A stretch of DNA of 64,000 nucleotides from Phyllobacterium zundukense (GTDB taxonomy: Bacteria; Pseudomonadota; Alphaproteobacteria; Rhizobiales; Rhizobiaceae), in assembly GCF_025452195.1 (NCBI RefSeq), contig NZ_CP104973.1, positions 1,786,001 to 1,850,000 of the forward strand, read 5' to 3'. Each line of letters opens with the position of its first letter. The stretch's first letter is position 1. Of this stretch, positions 9,645-17,449 are shown in pieces. The translations under genes and the position numbers were made by a program. Under the pieces are notes generated by a model. The model did no database searches. It was given only the letters and a program-made list of their open reading frames with translations, and was not told the DNA's origin.

Positions 9645-9834
9645 GATGCCGATTATCTCTCCCCTTGCGGGAGAGAAAGCGATTTCAGCATCTTAGCTCT
9701 TGTTTAGTGCTAGAAATCGCAAGTGAGAGGATTTGCAATCTTCACACTACCCCCTCTCTTGGATTTTCTAAGAATTTAGCGAAGAGGCTAAATCCAAGAA
9801 AATCCGTTCTCCCCCACATGGGGGGAGATAAGCG
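9645..9834. repeat. Intergenic repeat-rich segment with inverted repeats
   Basis: This is the space between two convergent genes. It has short inverted repeats: CTCCCCTTGCGGGAGAG, a TTGGATTTTCT / AGAAAATCC pair, and CTCCCCCACATGGGGGGAG. They could act as a bidirectional terminator. No coding potential is seen. Confidence 0.55.
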
Positions 9835-9840
9835 GCGAGT

Positions 9841-10377
9841 CTAATCCGCGACAACACCCACATAGGGCAGTTGCCGGAATGAATGGCCAACGTCCATGCC
9901 ATATCCCACGACGAAATAATCCGGGCATTCGAAACCTTTGAAATCGGCTTCGATGTCGGTCTTGCGCTTGACGCTCTTGTCGAGCAGCACCGCGATTGAA
10001 ACGCTGCGTGCACCACGTTCCAGCATGAGTTCACGGGTGAACTTCAGCGTTTTCCCGGATTCGAGAATATCGTCGATCAAAAGAACGTCGCGGCCATGCA
10101 CATCGCTGTCGATATCGCGGAGCAAGCGCACCTCGGTGCTTTCCGTGCCCTTGCCATAGCTCGATACCGTTATGAACTCCACGTCCGGTTCCGCTCCCGC
10201 ATCGTGCATGGCGCGGATGAGGTCGGCGGCGAAGATGAAAGATCCCTTAAGGATCGAGATCACGAGCAAGTTTTCGAAATTGCGGGCAACGATGGCCTTG
10301 GCAAGTTCGAGGTTCCGCTCCGCGATTGTCTCGGCGCTGAAAAGCACCTCGATAGTTTTTCCGCCGACATTTGGCAT
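9841..10377 (-). CDS. hpt: Hypoxanthine phosphoribosyltransferase
   Basis: A 178-residue purine salvage enzyme that joins PRPP and hypoxanthine (or guanine) to form the nucleotide. The PRPP-binding motif VLLIDDILESGKTL lies at about residues 97-110, and the C-terminal DYFVVGYGMD loop is present. Length is normal for the bacterial Hpt family. It is convergent with the DUF4175 gene. Confidence 0.93.
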   Translation of the reverse strand: MPNVGGKTIEVLFSAETIAERNLELAKAIVARNFENLLVISILKGSFIFAADLIRAMHDAGAEPDVEFITVSSYGKGTESTEVRLLRDIDSDVHGRDVLLIDDILESGKTLKFTRELMLERGARSVSIAVLLDKSVKRKTDIEADFKGFECPDYFVVGYGMDVGHSFRQLPYVGVVAD

Positions 10378-10435
10378 GCAATTTTTTTCCGGTTAACGAT
10401 ATGTAACTGCTATAGCCCGATCGCTGCCCGGAAAT

Positions 10436-10816
10436 CTAGCGCGCGTGTTCGCTCTTGTGTCCGACCGAGCCAGTGGTCAGCATCGGATCGTCCGCAGGTG
10501 ACCCTCCGGACAATAATGTGTGGCCGCCTGTTATCCAGAAGACCGAGACGGCAACCAAAGCGACCACGAGCCAATAGCCGAAGCCCGGCCCCCTGCCTTC
10601 TGCGCTTTCGCGCGCATGCAGTATCGTCATCGCTTCATCGCTGGGCAACAGGCGTTGCCATGTATCAGCCCCGGCCTCCTTGGCGATGGGGACGCGCGCC
10701 AGTGTCTCGAAATCGACATCCTGCGCATCACCCTTGTCGATTGAAGGCATAGCATTCGAACTCGGATTATCTTTGGTTTCCATTGTATCGATCTTTGCAA
10801 AATGCGGTTTTGGCAT
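10436..10816 (-). CDS. Hypothetical single-pass membrane protein
   Basis: A 126-residue protein of unknown function. The first 80 residues are polar, with an acidic patch, followed by one membrane segment (GFGYWLVVALVAVSVFWITGG) and a short tail. A GAGGGC ribosome binding site supports the ATG at 10816. It is divergent from ftsE. No family was recognised, but its place beside ftsEX suggests an envelope role (weak inference). Confidence 0.6.
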   Translation of the reverse strand: MPKPHFAKIDTMETKDNPSSNAMPSIDKGDAQDVDFETLARVPIAKEAGADTWQRLLPSDEAMTILHARESAEGRGPGFGYWLVVALVAVSVFWITGGHTLLSGGSPADDPMLTTGSVGHKSEHAR

Positions 10817-10969
10817 CGTCTGCCCTCATGCAGACAATTTTTTCCGAATCATGGGACAGCCTATCCCACAAAAATTAATGTTTTGGCTGATGTCCGGCTG
10901 CGTTTGATGGGTGGCCAAACCCGTCCGCACAAAATAGAACACGCATAGAATGAGATTGGAAAGTTACGC

Positions 10970-11629
10970 TTGATTCGCTTTGAGAATGTCGGTTTGCGAT
11001 ACGGAATGGGCCCGGAGGTTCTGCGTGATGTCAGCCTCCATATTTCACCGCGGTCGTTCCAGTTCCTGACCGGCCCGTCGGGTGCCGGAAAGACGTCACT
11101 GCTGCGCCTGTTGTTCATGACGCTGAAACCGACGCGCGGCCTGATCAACGTTTTTGGCAAGGATATCGCCACGATCTCATCGAAGGAAATGCCGCTGCTG
11201 CGGCGTCGCATCGGCGTGGTTTTCCAGGATTTCCGTCTGCTCGACCACATGACGACCTATCAGAATGTGGCGCTGCCGTTGCGTGTGCGCGGCAAGGAGG
11301 AGGCGACCTATCGCGCCGAAGTCGAAGAGCTTCTGGACTGGGTTGGCCTTGGCGAACGCATGCATGTACTGCCGCCCGTCCTTTCCGGCGGCGAGAAGCA
11401 GCGCGCCGCTATCGCGCGGGCCTTGATCGATCAGCCGGAAATCCTGCTCGCCGATGAGCCTACCGGCAATGTCGATCCGCCGCTGGCGAGACGCCTGCTC
11501 CGGCTTTTCGGCGAATTGAACCGTTCGGGCACGGCGGTCGTCATCGCGACGCATGATCTGACACTGATGGACCAGATCAATGCGCGGCGCATGATCCTCG
11601 ATCAGGGGAGGCTCGACATTTATGATTGA
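10970..11629 (+). CDS. ftsE: Cell-division ABC transporter ATPase FtsE
   Basis: A 219-residue ATPase subunit of FtsEX, which regulates peptidoglycan hydrolases at the division site. Walker A GPSGAGKTS is at residues 35-43, followed by the LSGGEKQR signature and Walker B ILLADEPTGNVD. The start is TTG, preceded by a GGAAAG-like site. The ATG of ftsX overlaps the end by 8 bases, so the two subunits are coupled. Confidence 0.95.
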   Translation: MIRFENVGLRYGMGPEVLRDVSLHISPRSFQFLTGPSGAGKTSLLRLLFMTLKPTRGLINVFGKDIATISSKEMPLLRRRIGVVFQDFRLLDHMTTYQNVALPLRVRGKEEATYRAEVEELLDWVGLGERMHVLPPVLSGGEKQRAAIARALIDQPEILLADEPTGNVDPPLARRLLRLFGELNRSGTAVVIATHDLTLMDQINARRMILDQGRLDIYD

Positions 11630-12620
11630 CGCCGCTCGTATAAAATACCTGGCGCTCGACCTGTTTGGCCGCGCCATGGAGCGGTTTCAGGCCAAGAGCG
11701 GACAGGCGCCGATTGTGCCCGCCGGCAATGTCGTTGGCCACGCCCTGATGATCGTCATCGCCATCATGACATTCCTCGCCTGCCTGACCATCGGCGCAGT
11801 CAGTCTCGTCCAGTCGACGGCGGCGACGTGGCAGAGCCAGATTTCGACCGAGGCCACCATCCAGATACGTCCGGTCGAGGGCCAGGATATGGAGACGCTG
11901 CTCAACCAGGCGAGCACCATTGCGCAGGGTTTTGCCGGCGTGAAATCGACCCGCATCATCGACCGTGCCGCGACCGAGCGTCTGCTGGAACCATGGCTTG
12001 GAAGCGGTCTCAATATCGACGAGCTGCCGGTGCCAAGGCTGGTGGTCGTCACGCTCGACGAAGCTTCGCCGCCGGATTTCGCCGCAATTCGCGCGGCGCT
12101 GGTCAAGGAGGTGCCGGGCGCCAGTTTCGACGATCACCGCAACTGGGTCGACCGGCTCGTTTCGATGGCGCGTTCGACGGTTCTGATTGGCATGGCGGTG
12201 CTTGCGCTGGTCGTCGCTGCGACCGTGCTGACGGTTATTTTCGCGACGCGGGGCGCAATGGCCGGCAACGGACATATCATCGAGGTTCTGCATTTCATCG
12301 GTGCCGACCAGAATTTCGTTGCGCGCCAGTTCGAGCGGCATTTCTTCTGGACGGCGCTCAAGGGTGCCGCTTGCGGCGGGGCGCTTGCCATTGTCATTTT
12401 TCTCTGTATCGGCTGGTGGTCGTCGCACAATCTGGCGACGCCCGAGGCAGACCAGGCGACGGCGCTCTTCGGCAATTTTTCCATCGGATCGGGCGGCTAT
12501 ACGGGTGTTGTTCTGATCATATTGGCGGTCAGCATCCTGACCATGATTACAACAAGAATGACGGTCATAGCGCATTTAAGACGGGTTGACGGGCGCAGCG
12601 GCGAAAGTCACGAAACCTGA
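11622..12620 (+). CDS. ftsX: Cell-division ABC transporter permease FtsX
   Basis: A 332-residue membrane partner of FtsE. A cytoplasmic N-terminus is followed by a first membrane segment (about residues 40-63), a periplasmic loop of about 120 residues that would contact a hydrolase activator, and three further membrane segments. The sequence is diverged, as is usual in rhizobia, so the call leans on the overlap with ftsE. Confidence 0.92.
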   Translation: MIDAARIKYLALDLFGRAMERFQAKSGQAPIVPAGNVVGHALMIVIAIMTFLACLTIGAVSLVQSTAATWQSQISTEATIQIRPVEGQDMETLLNQASTIAQGFAGVKSTRIIDRAATERLLEPWLGSGLNIDELPVPRLVVVTLDEASPPDFAAIRAALVKEVPGASFDDHRNWVDRLVSMARSTVLIGMAVLALVVAATVLTVIFATRGAMAGNGHIIEVLHFIGADQNFVARQFERHFFWTALKGAACGGALAIVIFLCIGWWSSHNLATPEADQATALFGNFSIGSGGYTGVVLIILAVSILTMITTRMTVIAHLRRVDGRSGESHET

Positions 12621-12724
12621 TGCCATTTTATTCATTTTAATATCCGGATTGTACAAAAGCTGAGCCCCGGCAATCTTATTAAACAGAACAAGAACAAACC
12701 TCGAACAAGGCATTTTGAATCACC

Positions 12725-13423
12725 ATGGGCGGCGCAAACGACAGCAACCAGCAAGATCAGATCGCTACTACTCGCGGCGGCCGGCTGCTCGCGTTCATCC
12801 GCAGGCGCATCGTGCTGCCGCTGTTCATCGTCTGCGTTCTCGGTCTCGTCCTGTTCATTGGCGGGTTCATTCTCTTTGCCGATCGCGTCACGACCTTGGA
12901 GGCGCCGGATCTCAGCCGGCCTGCCGATGGGATAATCGTTCTGACAGGCGGTTATTCCCGGATCGAAGGGGCGCTCGATCTCCTCAAGAACAAGCGCGGC
13001 GAGCGCCTGTTCATCAGCGGCGTGCATCCCACCACCAATCGCAGCGAATTGCAGCGCGTGACCGGCGGCGACGCAAGCCTGTTCGAATGCTGTGTCGATA
13101 TCGACCGTTCGGCGCTGGACACGGTCGGCAACGCGGCCGAGAGCGTCAAATGGGCTCACTCGAACCGGTACAACCGGGTAATCGTGGTCACCAACAACTA
13201 CCATATCCCCCGCACGATGGTGGAACTCCGGCGCGTATCCCAGGATATCGAATTCATTCCCTATCCGATTATCAACACGAACCTGCGTGACGGCGACTGG
13301 ATTTCCCGCGGTCTGGTGGTGCGGGTGCTTCTGGTCGAATATATTAAATACCTCGGTTCCGAAATTCGTTCGCATCTCCCCGATAGCCTGTTCGGGCTCA
13401 AGCTTGGCGCGAAGACTTTTTGA
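12725..13423 (+). CDS. YdcF/SanA-like DUF218 protein
   Basis: A 232-residue protein with one N-terminal membrane anchor (about residues 28-52) and a DUF218 domain. Typical blocks are DGIIVLTGGYSRIEGALDLL, ERLFISGVHP and VVTNNYHIPRTMVEL. Related proteins SanA and ElyC affect envelope integrity and peptidoglycan or lipid-carrier use, but the chemistry is not settled. It lies between ftsX and plsC on the same strand and may share their transcript. Confidence 0.85.
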   Translation: MGGANDSNQQDQIATTRGGRLLAFIRRRIVLPLFIVCVLGLVLFIGGFILFADRVTTLEAPDLSRPADGIIVLTGGYSRIEGALDLLKNKRGERLFISGVHPTTNRSELQRVTGGDASLFECCVDIDRSALDTVGNAAESVKWAHSNRYNRVIVVTNNYHIPRTMVELRRVSQDIEFIPYPIINTNLRDGDWISRGLVVRVLLVEYIKYLGSEIRSHLPDSLFGLKLGAKTF

Positions 13424-13485
13424 GAGTTCACGGCATCGCGGCATTAGTATACGAAGGCGCAAAGGCCAACCGTCCCGAGACTCAG

Positions 13486-14289
13486 ATGACGATCATTCGA
13501 TCAATCACCTTCAACACATTCTTCTATCTGAATTTGATCATCCGGATGATCATCTTCACACCCTATTATTTCTTGAGCCCGCGCAAGCAGGCGTGGAGCG
13601 TTCCGAAAAACTGGGCGAAATCGAACCTGTGGCTGCAAAAGGTGATCGTTGGCGCAGACGTCCACATCGATGGGCTGGAGAATATTCCGGACGGTCCCTA
13701 CATCTGTGCGCCGAAGCACCAGTCCTTCTGGGACACCTATGCCTTCCTGCCGCACATCGCCGATCCGGTCTATATTCTCAAGCGGGAGCTGACCTGGATT
13801 CCGCTGTTTGGCTGGTACATCCAGAAAATGAAAATGGTGCCGATCGATCGCGGCAAGCGTTCGGCAGCCATGAAAGTGGCGGTCAGGGGAGCGCGCGAAG
13901 CTGTCGCAGGAGGGCGGCAGCTGATGATTTACCCCGAGGGCACACGGACGTCGCCGGGTGCGCCGCCGCATTACAAATACGGCGTCGCGCATATCTATGG
14001 CGAACTCGGTGTTCCCGTCGTTCCGATCGCGCACAATGCCGGGCTCTATTGGCCGCGGCGCAAGTTCATGCGCTATCCCGGCGTCATCCGCTGCCGTATT
14101 CTGCCGCCGATCCAGCCGGGGCTCGACAATGACGCGTTTTTGAAGAAGCTCGAAGAGGTCACGGAAGCTGCCTGCGACGAGCTCCTGATCGAAGCAGCGA
14201 AGTCGGACAATCCACCGCCCATGCCACCGACAGCGGTCAGGCGGCTGAAAGAACTCGGGGTCCAGGGTCCGTCGATATTCACGCTCTGA
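13486..14289 (+). CDS. plsC: 1-acyl-glycerol-3-phosphate acyltransferase
   Basis: A 267-residue membrane-associated acyltransferase that makes phosphatidic acid. The HX4D catalytic pair is His78/Asp83 (HQSFWD), and YPEGTR is the glycerophosphate-binding motif. The N-terminus is hydrophobic. The ATG at 13486 is chosen. The last codons (GPSIFTL and the TGA) lie inside the left arm of repeat A2, so the native C-terminus was probably replaced by repeat sequence. Confidence 0.92.
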   Translation: MTIIRSITFNTFFYLNLIIRMIIFTPYYFLSPRKQAWSVPKNWAKSNLWLQKVIVGADVHIDGLENIPDGPYICAPKHQSFWDTYAFLPHIADPVYILKRELTWIPLFGWYIQKMKMVPIDRGKRSAAMKVAVRGAREAVAGGRQLMIYPEGTRTSPGAPPHYKYGVAHIYGELGVPVVPIAHNAGLYWPRRKFMRYPGVIRCRILPPIQPGLDNDAFLKKLEEVTEAACDELLIEAAKSDNPPPMPPTAVRRLKELGVQGPSIFTL

Positions 14290-14407
14290 CGGCCTGCAAA
14301 CGGCGTTCTTCTGCGCTCCAGTGCTCACGTACCTTAAAGTACGCTGCGCTCCGGTGCTCGAAAACCACCGTTTTCGGCTCGTCAGAGCGTGAATCTCAAC
14401 GGACCCT
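14264..14407. repeat. Dispersed palindromic element A2
   Basis: A full-length family A element. Its outer arms 14264-14291 and 14380-14407 match at 26 of 28 positions when inverted. The inner part has two direct copies of a GCGCTCC(A/G)GTGCTC block around ACGTACCTTAAAGTACG. The left arm overlaps the end of plsC. Confidence 0.88.
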
Positions 14408-14430
14408 CGTCGGGAGCAAGATTCAAGACA

Positions 14431-14480
14431 CCCCACCCCGGACCTTGCGGTCCGACCCTCCCCATCGAGGGGAGGGTGGA
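14431..14480. repeat. Partial copy of B-type repeat core
   Basis: CCCCACCCCGGACCTTGCGG, TCCGACCCTCCCCATCGAGG and GGAGGGTGG repeat the core of element B1 (2790-2840). It sits next to A2, before the stop of the hydrolase gene on the other strand. Confidence 0.75.
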
Positions 14481-14493
14481 GGTTGTGCCTCGC

Positions 14494-17010
14494 CTATTGC
14501 CGGGCGAGCTTCTGCGCAGGTTTGTCCCGTCCAAGGTTCTGCAGCTCGATATCAGTGATGGCGACCTTGCCGCTCCCCTTGGGGAAGACGAGTTTCAGCT
14601 CTTTGAGGCTGGTTGTGTCAATGCCCTCAAAGGCGGCAAGCGGGATGGCGACCATGTTCAGAAGCTGTGGCACCGACTTCGCCCATAACGCATCATCCGT
14701 ACGATCCGTCATCGGGATGTCTTTGCTCGGATCGTCCTTTTTCGGTCCGCTCACAGCTTTAAGAGCCAGCGTATTGTAAAGCGCATCGCTGTAATCGCTT
14801 GCCGTCACAGTTGCCGTCTTGCCGGTGCTGTCGGTCATTGACACCAACACTTCTTGACCCATCGGCCAGACCACCGCGATGCGGAAGGTCAGCGAATCCA
14901 CGCCTTTTGTTGAGAGGCCGGCTAGATCAGTGATTATGGTCGCATTCGGCTTCGACCAGGCGAGTTCGGCATGATCGGCAATTGACAAAAATCCTATTCC
15001 CCTCGCGCCATCAGGATTGCTATGGCTCCACCAGCCGAGTGGGTATGCAAAGTCTTTCAGTGCATCGCTGCTCTTGCCCCCGACATCGAAGCATTTGGTG
15101 CGTTCATAAACCCATGAACCGTTGGCCGGACCGATGGGCATGTTACAGCGTACGAGTCCATTGTCATCGAAGCCCGAGTACGTTACTGCGCCGCCCAGCT
15201 GATTCCTTTTGAGACTGTCGGCCTGCGCAAAGCGCTGGATAAGTTTCCGCCTGTAATCACCCTTTTGTACTGTCAGCACAGTACGCTCATCGCAGGTCTT
15301 CTTGTCCTCCTCACAAGCGGCTTCGGGCAATTGCGCTGTTCCGTTCCAGTAGGCTGCGAACTTCTGCTCGCCTCCGACATGATAGCGCATGAAGGAATTA
15401 ATGAGGAAAAGCCCGTTGCGCTCTTGGTTCGGCCGACTCAGACGAACGCTGTCTTTGCGACCGTCATCGCAATAGGCGGCGTTGGCCGCTTCACCATCAT
15501 CGCCCCACTTGCGATTGTAGAAATCGTGGTTCGCTCCTTTCACGAAAATCTGATACCGCGGTGCGGAGTCGGTTTGAGGACCATAGCGGTTGTTATCATA
15601 GGAGCGAGCTCCTTCAAGATTTGTCACATCGCCATCACAGGAAGGTAGCAAGTTTGCGAGCGGAACATTGGTCAGACCTAGATTGCTGTCGGCGTTTGTT
15701 GGGGCCAGCATGAAAGCCGCCTTGAAATCATAGGGGAGTGCCGTTTCCCGACCGGCGGCATAAGAAAGACTGTATTTTTCAGCGGCAGCCTTGAGTTTGG
15801 GATCGTCAATACTGGCCGGCACCGCTTTTGCTGGCTTCCCTTCCACTGCCGGTTGCGTGGTGGCCGGTATAACCGTGGCCGCCAAGTCAGGGAAAAGCTC
15901 CCTCAAGGGAAAATGACCGGCGATCAGAAGGGCTTTGACTGCTTCAGCATCACCAGTCAACATTCCGCCAAGTAACGATCCTCTGTATCTTTCATACGTG
16001 ACTTCGAATTTTTCCTCATCAATGCTGGCCGGCACGACCTTCGCTGGTGTTGCCTCTACTGCGGGTTGAGTGGACGCCGGCGTCACGGCGGCGGCAAGGT
16101 CCGGATATTTAATGAACGCCCAAGCCGTTGGATTGGCCATTAGCACATCCTTCAAATCGTCCACACTGACCCCAACCCGGGTCTGATTATACTTGATCGC
16201 ATTGGAAACACCTTGCCCGCCGCGCGAATGGCCCATGATGCCAATACGATCGAAATCCAGCTTGCCCTTCAAGAGATCAAGCGCCCCGGGCTTGCCATCC
16301 TTGTCGATCTGACCGTTCATGTCGATCTGGCGCAGCAGATCCAAGGTTCCCAAGATTAGCTGTCCGCGAGACTGGCTCGTTCGATCGCCCATATTGTTGT
16401 TAGTGTCAGCGTCGATTGAGAGAACGACATAACCGTGGGTGGCCAACTCTTCGGCGAGATAATCATAGCCCATGTAGCTTTGACTTGCGCCCATTCCGTG
16501 CTCAAAGACGATGATGGGGTAACGTGATTTCGGGGCGAGGAGGCTGATGGCTTCCCGGGGATAACGTACCCAGCCTCTGATTGGAGCAATGAAGATTGAA
16601 TCGTCTTTCGTTGAAATAACGTCCGTGCCGTTCGATTTTGATACGAGGTTGCCCAGATCGTAAACATAGGCTGGTGTCGAAGAAAACGTCGCGCCGCCCG
16701 CCGTATCAGGCGCGATTTCGGTAAAGCGCCCGACCTTTGTGGCGAGCGGAATGGCAAGGCCGCCGCCGGTCTGCGGCTGCGTGTCGGGTTCAGTGCCGGG
16801 AACGACTGTCACCGTGCCCTTGACCGGCTCGTCCTTCGGAATGTCCGCCGTAACTGCCGTTTGTACCGGCGGCACATCGAATGTCGAGCCGGCGGTCGGC
16901 GTCTTATCCTCATTGCAGCCTGATAAAGCGCCAACAAGCAGTGCCGATATGCACGCTGTTTGTGCAAGCCTGCACGCCAGGCGCGTGTGGGGTTTCAACC
17001 ATTGCGTCAT
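14494..17010 (-). CDS. Large alpha/beta-hydrolase lipoprotein
   Basis: An 838-residue lipoprotein with lipobox LSGC (Cys32), then a Pro/Thr-rich linker and an alpha/beta-hydrolase fold. The likely triad is Ser262 in GHSRGG, Asp461 in CDGDV (Asp459 is possible) and His495 in GANHDFYN. HGMGASQ would form the oxyanion region. Between Ser and Asp lies an insertion holding two related copies (from about residues 303 and 374) of a segment starting PDLAA and ending PASID. The C-terminal 300 residues look beta-rich. The ATG at 17010 is chosen because the open frame upstream to 17667 runs through repeat DNA. The substrate is unknown; an esterase or lipase at the cell surface is plausible. Confidence 0.8.
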   Translation of the reverse strand: MTQWLKPHTRLACRLAQTACISALLVGALSGCNEDKTPTAGSTFDVPPVQTAVTADIPKDEPVKGTVTVVPGTEPDTQPQTGGGLAIPLATKVGRFTEIAPDTAGGATFSSTPAYVYDLGNLVSKSNGTDVISTKDDSIFIAPIRGWVRYPREAISLLAPKSRYPIIVFEHGMGASQSYMGYDYLAEELATHGYVVLSIDADTNNNMGDRTSQSRGQLILGTLDLLRQIDMNGQIDKDGKPGALDLLKGKLDFDRIGIMGHSRGGQGVSNAIKYNQTRVGVSVDDLKDVLMANPTAWAFIKYPDLAAAVTPASTQPAVEATPAKVVPASIDEEKFEVTYERYRGSLLGGMLTGDAEAVKALLIAGHFPLRELFPDLAATVIPATTQPAVEGKPAKAVPASIDDPKLKAAAEKYSLSYAAGRETALPYDFKAAFMLAPTNADSNLGLTNVPLANLLPSCDGDVTNLEGARSYDNNRYGPQTDSAPRYQIFVKGANHDFYNRKWGDDGEAANAAYCDDGRKDSVRLSRPNQERNGLFLINSFMRYHVGGEQKFAAYWNGTAQLPEAACEEDKKTCDERTVLTVQKGDYRRKLIQRFAQADSLKRNQLGGAVTYSGFDDNGLVRCNMPIGPANGSWVYERTKCFDVGGKSSDALKDFAYPLGWWSHSNPDGARGIGFLSIADHAELAWSKPNATIITDLAGLSTKGVDSLTFRIAVVWPMGQEVLVSMTDSTGKTATVTASDYSDALYNTLALKAVSGPKKDDPSKDIPMTDRTDDALWAKSVPQLLNMVAIPLAAFEGIDTTSLKELKLVFPKGSGKVAITDIELQNLGRDKPAQKLARQ

Positions 17011-17180
17011 TGTAAATAATTCCTTCAACTGAAGGTCGCATTCTGAAAATAATCGACCGTGAAATGACAAAAATATGAGTTGGCGAATAATTATGTGGAT
17101 GCGGGACGTGCATCCCGCATCAATCATGTAAGCAATGATCGTGCCAATTTGTTTAGTGGGGGATTTTAAGGCGCAAAAGC

Positions 17181-17308
17181 CCTCCCTCTCCGTTATCCCC
17201 GGGCTTGACCCGAAGGAGCCACACTTCGTGTCAAAACAAGAATTCAACGCTGCAATCTGGAAATTCCCATGGGTCCTCGGGTCAAGCCCGGGGATAACGG
17301 AGAGGGAG
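17181..17308. repeat. Inverted repeat C2 (CCGGGCTTGACCCG type)
   Basis: A second copy of the C family in the 440-base gap between the hydrolase and helicase genes. The arms at 17181-17220 and 17270-17308 (CCTCTCCGTTATCCCCGGG type) are inverted. Apart from this and the helicase terminator, nothing else is seen from 17011 to 17449. Confidence 0.85.
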
Positions 17309-17393
17309 TAGCCACGGATGGCGGAGAGGCCGAAGATGAGATAATTCAGAGAGGTGGAGGATGGGAAAATGCGGAAGAACACCTCTGCAGGCA

Positions 17394-17425
17394 TAAAAAA
17401 AGCTCCATCGTGACGTGGAGCTTTT
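17394..17425 (-). terminator. Rho-independent terminator of the DEAD-box gene
   Basis: AAAAGCTCCA / TGGAGCTTTT forms a 10-bp stem with an 8-base loop. On the minus strand it is followed by a run of seven T, 25 bases after the helicase stop. Confidence 0.85.
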
Positions 17426-17449
17426 CTCAACTTATGCGAACGCGTTGAA

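Noticed and set aside
11577..12575. Long open frame opposite ftsX
   Set aside because: It is an antisense shadow of ftsX in GC-rich DNA with no protein family features.
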